Positions 7,649-14,347 of a stretch of 42,845 bases of DNA are shown here, in pieces. The stretch is from TMED14 sp965657195 (GTDB taxonomy: Bacteria > Bacteroidota > Bacteroidia > Flavobacteriales > Schleiferiaceae). The notes beneath the pieces were generated by a model that searched no databases, was not told the origin of the DNA, and was given only the letters and a program-made list of their open reading frames with translations. Both the position numbers and the translations under genes were made by a program. Location of the stretch: contig CBFHNK010000008.1 in the NCBI GenBank assembly GCA_965657195.1, positions 1-42,845 on the forward strand, read 5' to 3'. The stretch's first letter is position 1; each line of letters starts with the position of its first letter.

Positions 7649-8350
7649 ATGGCAAAAGACAGCAAAAACATCGACTTGGTCGAGCGCCCCATCGAAGCGG
7701 TTGAAGAGACCTTGAGCAAGGCCGAAACCCTCTTTCACACCTACCAAAAGCAACTGACCTATGCGGTCGGAGGCATTATTGCGGCCGTGGCGTTAGTGTG
7801 GGGCTACCAAGAGTTCATCGTGAAGCCCGCAGAAGAAGAGGCACAGCTCGAGCTGTACGCGGCTCAGGACGTATTTTCTCAAGACTCCCTTCGCCTTGCC
7901 CTGAACGGCAATGCCGAGTTCATGGGCTTTTTGGACATCGCTGACGAATATTCCGGAACCAAAGCCGGCAACCTCTCCAACTACTACGCCGGACTTTGCT
8001 ACCTCGGCATGGGCAACGCCCAAGAGGCCATCGACTACCTCGAGGAGTTTGACGGCGACGGAACCTTTTTGGACATCATCGCAACCGGCGCCATCGGCGA
8101 CGCGTTTGCCGACCTCAACCAACCCGAGGAAGCCCAAGAATTCTACGTTAAGGCCGCTGGTTTTGATGCAAACGACTTCTTTACCCCCTTCTTTTTGTCA
8201 AAGGCAGCAATCGCCGCCGAAGTCAATGAAGACTTTAGCGCTGCGCTCAAGTACACGAAGCGGATCAAAGAAGACTTCCCTACCTCTGCCGAAGGTGCCA
8301 ACGCCGACGCGTTGATTGCCTACTACGAAACCAAGCTCGCAGCCAAGTAA
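7649..8350 (+). CDS. Membrane-anchored tetratricopeptide-repeat protein
   Basis: The 233-aa product starts M-A-K-D-S-K-N-I-D. It has a cytosolic N-terminal ~36 residues, one membrane span (about 37-55, YAVGGIIAAVALVWGYQEF) and a C-terminal helical part with TPR-like pairs (NLSNYYAGLCYLGMGNAQEA; GAIGDAFADLNQPEEAQEFY; FFLSKAAIAAEVNEDFSAAL). The layout resembles YfgM-type proteins, which are single-span TPR proteins tied to the Sec translocon. That link is only an analogy. The start is set by the -7 box just upstream; the frame also extends to 7550, but that would run over the promoter. Its stop overlaps ribH by one base (TAATG), so the two are translationally coupled. Confidence 0.85.
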   Translation: MAKDSKNIDLVERPIEAVEETLSKAETLFHTYQKQLTYAVGGIIAAVALVWGYQEFIVKPAEEEAQLELYAAQDVFSQDSLRLALNGNAEFMGFLDIADEYSGTKAGNLSNYYAGLCYLGMGNAQEAIDYLEEFDGDGTFLDIIATGAIGDAFADLNQPEEAQEFYVKAAGFDANDFFTPFFLSKAAIAAEVNEDFSAALKYTKRIKEDFPTSAEGANADALIAYYETKLAAK

Positions 8351-8814
8351 TGGCTACCGCCGAGCGCGGACCCCTCGACCTCAGCGCCGCTCCTTCTGCT
8401 AAAGGGCGGCGCTTTGCGTTGGTGGTGAGTTCCTGGAATTCCGAAATCACAAACGCCCTCGCCGACGGGGCGACCCGCGTACTTGAACAGCTTCGCGCCG
8501 ACCGCGTGGACCGCTTTGACGTCCCTGGAAGCTTTGAACTCATCCACGGATGCAAGGTGCACGCCGAGTCCCTCGAGTACGACGCTGTAATCGCCATCGG
8601 CTCGGTGGTGCGCGGCGAAACGCCCCACTTCGATTTTGTCTGCCAAGGGGTGACCTACGGAATCGCCCGCCTCAACGCCACCGGTAAAACTCCCGTCATC
8701 TTCTGTGTGCTCACCGACGATACCTATCAGCAGTCCCTCGACCGCAGCGGAGGCAGTCTCGGCAACAAGGGCGAAGAAGCGGCGGTGGCGGCGGTGCAGA
8801 TGGCGGCGTTTTAG
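8350..8814 (+). CDS. ribH: 6,7-dimethyl-8-ribityllumazine synthase
   Basis: RibH joins 5-amino-6-ribitylamino-uracil and dihydroxybutanone phosphate to make lumazine, the step before riboflavin synthase. The 154-aa length is normal for the capsid-forming subunit. Motifs are the substrate-binding VVSSWNSEIT (25-34), DVPGSFELIHG (57-66), AIGSVVRGETPHFDFVC (82-98, catalytic H93), PVIFCVLTDD (115-124) and NKGEEAA (139-145). The ATG overlaps the stop of the TPR gene. No FMN riboswitch is seen in this operon. No other riboflavin gene lies in the window. Confidence 0.96.
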   Translation: MATAERGPLDLSAAPSAKGRRFALVVSSWNSEITNALADGATRVLEQLRADRVDRFDVPGSFELIHGCKVHAESLEYDAVIAIGSVVRGETPHFDFVCQGVTYGIARLNATGKTPVIFCVLTDDTYQQSLDRSGGSLGNKGEEAAVAAVQMAAF

Positions 8815-8850
8815 CTGAGATTGGCTGATTAGCAAGATTAGCTGAGATTA

Positions 8851-8935
8851 GCTCGTTGGCCGATTAGCAAGGTTGGCTCGTTGGCCGATTAGCAAGGTTG
8901 GCTCGTTGGCCGATTAGCAAAGTTGGCTCGTTGGC
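8851..8935. repeat. 25-bp tandem repeat, 3.4 copies
   Basis: The unit GCTCGTTGGCCGATTAGCAA followed by GGTTG begins at 8851, 8876 and 8901 (the third copy has AGTTG), with a partial copy at 8926-8935. Shorter degenerate copies (GGCTGATTAGCAAGATTAG) precede it. Copies abut without spacers. Confidence 0.9.
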
Positions 8936-9073
8936 CCCTGGCTGCTGGCGGCTTGCTTCTTTTTGCTGGCTTTTGCCACTCGTTGCAGAAAAGCTTCATC
9001 TACATCAAGTACTCAAAGCACTCAGTGCCAAAGGCACGTGCTAGAAACTAGAAACGGTCAGATGTGTATGCTT

Positions 9074-9157
9074 GCCCCGAAGGGGCTTTAGCTGCGAAGC
9101 AGCTCTAGCGCGGAGCGCCGAAGGCGCGAAGCGCCCAAGCCCGAGCGCCGAAGGCGC
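9074..9157. repeat. Cluster of four to five short hairpins with GAA loops
   Basis: Perfect stems closed over the loop GAA: GCCCC/GGGGC (9074-9086), AGCTGC/GCAGCT (9090-9104), GCGCC/GGCGC (9115-9127), the overlapping alternative GGCGC/GCGCC (9123-9135) and GCGCC/GGCGC (9145-9157). C-GAA-G triloops are unusually stable in single-stranded DNA. The cluster lies upstream of the phosphoglucomutase gene. Function is unknown. Confidence 0.8.
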
Positions 9158-9236
9158 GAAGGGTAATTCACCGATTTATACCAGATCCTGCGCGAAGGAT
9201 TGAATAAGCACCGATCCGTGGCGACCTTTGCCACGT

Positions 9237-10970
9237 ATGAGTACGATTTTGGATTCCGGCGCCCTGGAGCGCGCGCAAATTTGGTTGAACAGTCCCATTG
9301 ATGAGGCGGACAAGATTGCGATTCGCGGCATGCAGGATTCGGATCCGGCGGCCTTCAACGAGGCGTTTTACACGGAACTCGAATTTGGAACGGGTGGATT
9401 GCGCGGACTTATGCGTCTTGGCAGCAACGGCATGAACCGCTACACCGTGGGCCTTGCGACCCAGGGGTTGGCCGACTACGTCAATGCGGCGAGTGCGACG
9501 CCTTCGGTGGCGATTGCGTACGATTCGCGGAATCAAGCTCCGGAATTTGCCCGCGTAGCGGCGGATGTGCTGGCGGCTAACGGGGTGAACGTATGGCTTT
9601 TTGATGCGCTCCGCCCCACTCCGGAACTCAGTTTTGCAGTGCGCCTGCACGGCTGTACGGCGGGAATTGTGATCACGGCTTCGCACAACCCCAAGGAATA
9701 CAACGGATACAAGGTGTACTGGAGTGATGGCGGGCAAATTGTTCCGCCACAAGACAAAGAGCTGCTGGCTGCGGTGCGCGCAGTGACCTTGGCTGACGTG
9801 AAGTGGTCGGGCGGAACCGGCGCAGTGCGTCCCCTCGGCCGCGAGACCGACGAGGCCTACTTGGGTGCGCTCGAAACGCTTTCGCTCAACCGCCAAGGCA
9901 ACGCCCAGTTGGGCATCGTGTTTACGGCGCTGCACGGAACCTCGATTACCCTGCTCCCCGAATCGCTCAAGCGGTGGGGGTTCACCAAAGTGGACGTGCT
10001 TGAGGCCCAGGCCACGCCGGACGGAAACTTTCCCACGGTGCACTCTCCCAACCCTGAGGAACCAGCTGCGCTGGCCCTCGCCGTGGCCCGAGCTGAAGAA
10101 CTGGGGTACGACTTTGTGGTGGGCTGCGACCCCGACAGCGACCGCGTTGGTATTGCCGTCCGCAACGACCACGGAGACCTGGTACTGCTCAACGGCAACC
10201 AAGCGGCGGCGGTACTCATGGATTACGTGCTCGCGCAGCGTTCCGCCCAAGGAAGCATGCCTGCGAACCCCTTCGTGGCGAGCACCGTGGTGACATCGCC
10301 CCTGCTGCTTCGGGTGGCCGAACACTACGGCGTGGAAGCCACCGAAACACTTACCGGTTTTAAATGGATTGCGGAGCAAATCCGACTCCGCGAAGGCAAG
10401 CAAACGTTCGTGGTCGGAGGCGAAGAAAGCTACGGCTACCTCGCGGGCGACTTTGTGCGCGACAAAGACGCCATTGGGTCTGCCTGCCTGCTCGCTGAGG
10501 CCGCGGCATACCATGCGGTGAACGGATCGAGTTTCTACCTGGCGCTACTCGACCTGTACGCCCGACACGGAGTGCACCAGGACGAGCTGCTGAGCGTAAC
10601 CAAACCCGGCCGCAGCGGACTCGAAGAAATTCAGGAGATTATGGCGCGCTTGCGCACGGCGACTCCGACTGAGGTGGCAGGGGTTCCGGTGGCCGAGGTG
10701 GTCGACTACCAGCAGCGTAGTAAGCGGGTGCTGGCCGATGGCTCGACGAGCGCGCTGACGTTGCCCGCATCCAACGTAATTCAACTGGTGATGGCCAACG
10801 GCGACCGCATCACGGCGCGTCCGAGCGGAACCGAACCCAAAATCAAGTACTACTTCAACGTACTCGGAGGCCACCTCGACGAGGCCGACCGTGCTGGTCA
10901 GTACCGCCGCGTACGCGAAGAATTGGCCGCACGGGTCGACGCGTACCGCGAAGCGCTCCGGCAGTACTAA
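9237..10970 (+). CDS. Phosphoglucomutase / phosphomannomutase (alpha-D-phosphohexomutase)
   Basis: The enzyme interconverts hexose 1- and 6-phosphates via an active-site phosphoserine. The 577-aa length matches the long PgcA-like branch of the superfamily rather than the ~450-aa GlmM or ManB group. Motifs in order are FGTGGLRG (about 50-57), the phosphoserine loop TASHNPKEYNG (147-157, Ser149), the metal loop DPDSDRVG (298-305), the sugar-binding GGEESYGYL (about 400) and the phosphate-binding RPSGTEPKIKYY near the C terminus. The ATG at 9237 is preferred over an upstream TTG at 9228. A weak -7-like GACCTTTG lies 6 nt upstream. The next gene begins 9 nt after the stop. Confidence 0.94.
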   Translation: MSTILDSGALERAQIWLNSPIDEADKIAIRGMQDSDPAAFNEAFYTELEFGTGGLRGLMRLGSNGMNRYTVGLATQGLADYVNAASATPSVAIAYDSRNQAPEFARVAADVLAANGVNVWLFDALRPTPELSFAVRLHGCTAGIVITASHNPKEYNGYKVYWSDGGQIVPPQDKELLAAVRAVTLADVKWSGGTGAVRPLGRETDEAYLGALETLSLNRQGNAQLGIVFTALHGTSITLLPESLKRWGFTKVDVLEAQATPDGNFPTVHSPNPEEPAALALAVARAEELGYDFVVGCDPDSDRVGIAVRNDHGDLVLLNGNQAAAVLMDYVLAQRSAQGSMPANPFVASTVVTSPLLLRVAEHYGVEATETLTGFKWIAEQIRLREGKQTFVVGGEESYGYLAGDFVRDKDAIGSACLLAEAAAYHAVNGSSFYLALLDLYARHGVHQDELLSVTKPGRSGLEEIQEIMARLRTATPTEVAGVPVAEVVDYQQRSKRVLADGSTSALTLPASNVIQLVMANGDRITARPSGTEPKIKYYFNVLGGHLDEADRAGQYRRVREELAARVDAYREALRQY

Positions 10971-10979
10971 CTTGGGGGA

Positions 10980-12227
10980 ATGAAAATCATTTTTGTCCTC
11001 ATCCTAGGACTCGCCGCGTGGGTCGTGGTGGCACAGCCGCGCGCACTAAATGCCCCCAAAGAAACGTGGTTCCACGCAGAAATCACCCTGCGTCCATCTC
11101 AAGATGGCCTACCAGCTTGGATCTTACCCTTTGACGTGGTGATGCTGCAGCGCAAAGGTGCTATGCGCCCAGACATGTACGTAGCCAACGGTGACGAGCG
11201 CATACTCTTGGCCTACGCGGGGGCCACTCCCGACGGCTACGAGCGCTACGAAATCCCGTACTTCCCAGGTGAGCTGGTGTGGCGTCGCGCCGGCCGTGCA
11301 ATGGACGGATTTTGGATCCGCCCTGACCGCGGCGAGCAGTACCCTCTTTTGCTGACTTTGGGCAAGCGCCCACGGTTTGCGCTCCCCAATCCACAAGGGT
11401 CAGAGCAACCTTTAGCTGACCGCTACGCGCTGCGTTTTCACCACCCTGACCAGCCGGCCGCTGAGGGCAATCCGGGGATTGCCGTGCTCCGCGAGGGCGA
11501 GGACGGAATCGTCACCGGGACCATCATGACCGAGTCCGGCGACTACCGCTACCTCGCGGGAAACCGACGCGGCAACCGCGTGCACCTCAGCACCTTCAAC
11601 GGAGTGTTTGCCTACGTGTTTGAGTTAGAGCTTCTCGAGGGCGGAGCCGTCCGCGGACGGCAAATCCTAAGCGCCACACGCGACCAGGCCATTACGGGCA
11701 AGGCCGATCCCGACGCGAAGCTAGCCGACCCCACTACCCTAGCCGGCCTCAAGCCGGGGGTCGAATCACTCACGTTTTCGCTTCCGCACTACCAAAGCGG
11801 CGCAGTTTTTAGCCCTGAACTTGGCAAGCCCGCCGTGATTCAAATCATGGGTTCGTGGTGCCCGAACTGCGTCGACGAAAGCAACGCCTTTAGGCAGTTT
11901 CACGCGGCCTACCCCGACGTGCAGTTTTTTGGTTTGACCTTTGAGCGGAGCGCGGAGCGCGAGCAAGCATTTGCCGCCGTCGACAAGTTTGTACGCGGAC
12001 TGGACCTTCGCTACCCCATTTTGTTCGCGGGCCGTGCCGAGCGCGGAGCCGTGGAGCGCGTGCTCGATGGGCTCGCCAACTTTTCGTCCTACCCGACGAC
12101 CATTTACCTCGACAAAAAAGGTCGAGTGCGCAAGATTTACAGCGGGTTTTACGGGCCCGGAACCCCAGAGTACGAGCCATGGCTTCAGGAAACCACGGCC
12201 TTCATCGAAAAGCTTCGGGCTGAGTGA
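10980..12227 (+). CDS. Secreted TlpA-like thioredoxin-family protein
   Basis: The 415-aa product has a signal peptide (MKIIFVLILGLAAWVVVAQ). A long N-terminal domain (to about 265) has no recognisable family and is rich in beta-type sequence; in Bacteroidota similar regions precede TlpA domains. The C-terminal ~150 residues are a TlpA/AhpC-like thioredoxin fold with IMGSWCPNCVDES, redox cysteines C294 and C297 (CPNC) and the cis-proline region SSYPTTIYLDKKGRV. It likely acts on envelope or exported thiols. A GGGGGA Shine-Dalgarno sits directly before the ATG, 9 nt after the pgm stop, and its own stop overlaps the next start (GTGA). Confidence 0.88.
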   Translation: MKIIFVLILGLAAWVVVAQPRALNAPKETWFHAEITLRPSQDGLPAWILPFDVVMLQRKGAMRPDMYVANGDERILLAYAGATPDGYERYEIPYFPGELVWRRAGRAMDGFWIRPDRGEQYPLLLTLGKRPRFALPNPQGSEQPLADRYALRFHHPDQPAAEGNPGIAVLREGEDGIVTGTIMTESGDYRYLAGNRRGNRVHLSTFNGVFAYVFELELLEGGAVRGRQILSATRDQAITGKADPDAKLADPTTLAGLKPGVESLTFSLPHYQSGAVFSPELGKPAVIQIMGSWCPNCVDESNAFRQFHAAYPDVQFFGLTFERSAEREQAFAAVDKFVRGLDLRYPILFAGRAERGAVERVLDGLANFSSYPTTIYLDKKGRVRKIYSGFYGPGTPEYEPWLQETTAFIEKLRAE

Positions 12228-12745
12228 AGAAGGGTCCCGAGGCGTTTTTAAAGCGTTTAAAACGGCAGCCTCCGCGGGATCTGGACCCTGTGGTGCACGA
12301 GCTGCACGAGGCCGTGTTTGACAAAACGGACTGCCTGACGTGTGCCAACTGCTGCAAGACGACGGGTCCGCTGTGGACCGAGCGCGATAAAGAGCGGGTC
12401 GCAAAGCGTTTGCGCCTAAAGACCGCCGATTTTGAAGCGGGCTACCTGCGCCTGGACGAAGACGGCGACTGGGTGCTCAGGCAGCTCCCCTGCCCTTTTT
12501 TGGAAGCGGACAACGCCTGTTCGATTTACGAAGACCGACCGAAGGCGTGCCGCGAGTACCCGCACACCGATCGCGTGAAGCAGGCGCAGATTTTGGACCT
12601 CACCGCGAAGAACGCGTTGGTTTGCCCCGCCGTCGGCGAAATCGTGCAGCGCATGGAGGCTATTTATGCCGAGAAGTCGGCTACGCCCGCGGGGCGCGGA
12701 ACGGCAGCAACCACGCCAGCGACACGACGAGGACGGCGCCGATAA
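12224..12745 (+). CDS. YkgJ-family cysteine-cluster protein
   Basis: The 173-aa product starts at a GTG (12224) overlapping the TGA of the thioredoxin gene. It has the YkgJ/UPF0153 metal-cluster pattern: CLTCANCCKTTGP (about 39-51), then PCPFLEADNACSIYEDRPKACREYP (about 90-114), with eight or so cysteines suited to a Zn or Fe-S site. The biochemical role of this family is not settled. The last ~25 residues (rich in T, A, R and G, ending RRGRRR) look non-conserved and overlap the 3' end of the convergent symporter gene by 65 bp. A read-through C terminus or a late sequencing error is possible. Confidence 0.85.
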   Translation: MKKGPEAFLKRLKRQPPRDLDPVVHELHEAVFDKTDCLTCANCCKTTGPLWTERDKERVAKRLRLKTADFEAGYLRLDEDGDWVLRQLPCPFLEADNACSIYEDRPKACREYPHTDRVKQAQILDLTAKNALVCPAVGEIVQRMEAIYAEKSATPAGRGTAATTPATRRGRRR

Positions 12746-14347
12746 GGTTGTACCAGAGGTAGCCGAGTTCGAGCCAGCCCGCCACAGTGGCCGCGTGGAG
12801 CGAAAGGACGGCGGATTCCGCAAGGATTCCGCCCCAAAACACCGCCCGCCACGGGAGGCGCTTAAAGAGCCAGGCGCACACAAAGATTCCGAGCATCGGC
12901 CCGTAAAATAGCGAACCGATGAGGTTGACGAGCTGAATCAAATTTTCGTAAAGGCTCGCTAAAAGGGCCACGCCCATGGCGGCCAAACCCCAAAACGCGG
13001 TGACCCAACGAGACGTTTGAAGCGTTTCACGCAGCCCGAGCACGCGACCGAAGTCAATGACTGAGGTAGCCGCCAGCGCATTGATTTCGGCGCTGGAACT
13101 GGACATGGCTCCGGCCATGATCACCGCGAGCAAAAGGCCAAGCAGGCCGACCGGCATGTGGCCCAGTGCCCAGCCCAAAAAGACGTAGTCTTGGTCCTTG
13201 GTTTCGAGGTGGGGCGCTGTGGCTTGCACCTCAGCCACGGCATCAGCCTTTAGGGCGTTACGTCTCTCGTGGAGGCTGGCCAGTTGGGCTTGGCGCTCCG
13301 GGGTTTCAGGTTGGGCAGCAAGCTGCTGGCGCTGCTCGTTGACTTCGGCCCACTGGGCGTCAAGGTCGGGGCGCATTCCAACCCACTCGCGGGCCACGGC
13401 GGGATTGTGCCAAAGGGGCTCGTCNNNNNNNNNNCGTCGGCAAAGTGCATTCGGGCCAGCAAGAGCAGCCCGAGGCTCAAAATGAAGAGCTGCATGGGGA
13501 ACTTGATTAGTCCGGTAAACAGGAATCCGCGCCGAATCTCAGTGAGGCTCTTGCCCCCGAGGTAGCGACCGACTTGGCTTTGGTCGGTCCCGAAGTAGGC
13601 CATGGCCAAAAAGAATCCGCCTGCAAGCCCCGACCAGACCGTGTAGCGGCTTGCTGGATTCCACTCAAAATCCAATACTTGCGTGTGCCCGTAGGCACGG
13701 TTGAGCGACCAAACCTCGGTCAACCCCTGCCCCTCGGGGAGCCCTTGAAGCAGCACCACAAATGCGGCAACCAGTCCGAGCAAAATCACCGTCATCTGGG
13801 CTGTTTGCGTGACTTCAACTGCCTTGTAGCCTCCAAATGCAGTGTAGGCAATGACCACTGCGCCGATCACCAAGACGGTGACCTTGAGGTTCCACCCAAA
13901 AAGTGCCGACAAGACAATCGCCGGAGCGTAAAGGGTGATGCCGGCCGCCAGGCTCCGCGATATAAGAAAAAGGGAAGCCGCCAAACCACGAACCCGCGGA
14001 CCAAAAACACCTTCGAGGTATTCGTAGGCGGTTCGGGCTCCGCTGCGCATGTAACGTGGCACAACCCACGCTCCGAGGACGAAGAGCGCCAGCGGCATTC
14101 CGAGGTAGAATTGGGCGAAGCGAAGTCCGTCGCCAAATCCCTGACCAGGCGTACTTAAAAAGGTGATGGCTGAGGCTTGTGTGGCGAGAATTCCGAGCGC
14201 CATCGTCAGCCAGTGGGTCTGGTGCTGACCACTTAAAAACTCGGTTGCAGAGCCCTTTTGGCGCGATTTCCACATGCCGTAGATCGCGATTCCGCCAATC
14301 GTGAGCACCAGCGCAGCGAGGTCGAGCGGGCGCAAACTAGCGGTCAT
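12681..14347 (-). CDS. Sodium:solute symporter (SSS/SLC5 family), interrupted by an assembly gap
   Basis: This is a multi-span inner-membrane Na+-coupled transporter of about 550 aa. The first part (14347 to 13435) starts MTASLRPLDLAALVLTIGG and has SSS landmarks: GSATEFLSGQHQTHWL, QASAITFLSTPGQGFGDG, the Y-x-G-V-F-G-P-R-V-R-G-L-A region, IAYTAFGGYKAVEVTQ and FGTDQSQVGRYL. The second part (13424 to 12681) holds a charged, helical insertion, then MAGAMSSSSAEINALAATSV and the last spans. Ten Ns at 13425-13434 put the halves in different frames. Both contig ends carry CGTC, and collapsing that 4-nt overlap restores one frame (..H-F-A-D-E-P-L-W-H-N..), so I annotate one intact gene. Its start lies 11 bases inside the PIG-L gene, indicating co-expression. 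The substrate is unknown. Confidence 0.85.
13425..13434. other. Assembly gap (10 N)
   Basis: Ten ambiguous bases lie inside the symporter gene. Flanks are ...GGGGCTCGTC and CGTCGGCAAAG.... The shared CGTC suggests that the contigs overlap and no sequence is missing. Confidence 0.95.

Larger units (their letters stand above)
8815..9236. other. Gene-free interval of ~420 bp made of repeats and hairpins
   Basis: No coding frame here has family-like content. From left to right it holds: degenerate GATTAGCAAG/GATTAGCT words and a 25-bp tandem repeat (8815-8935); a pyrimidine-rich CTGGCTGCTGGCGGCTTGC stretch; TAGAAACTAGAAAC (about 9041-9054), related to repeats elsewhere in the window; and a cluster of GAA-triloop hairpins (9074-9157). 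The last ~15 nt before the pgm ATG hold GACCTTTG (9223-9230), a one-mismatch -7 box 6 nt from the start codon. Confidence 0.7.

Noticed and set aside
8851..8935. Possible CRISPR array
   Set aside because: The repeats abut directly with no variable spacers and no cas genes are near.
9168..10514. 448-codon open frame antisense to phosphoglucomutase
   Set aside because: The product is a His/Arg/Val-rich shadow without motifs; the plus strand encodes a complete hexomutase.
12681..14347. Symporter as a frameshifted pseudogene
   Set aside because: The frame change falls exactly at the N gap, and a 4-nt contig overlap restores the frame.
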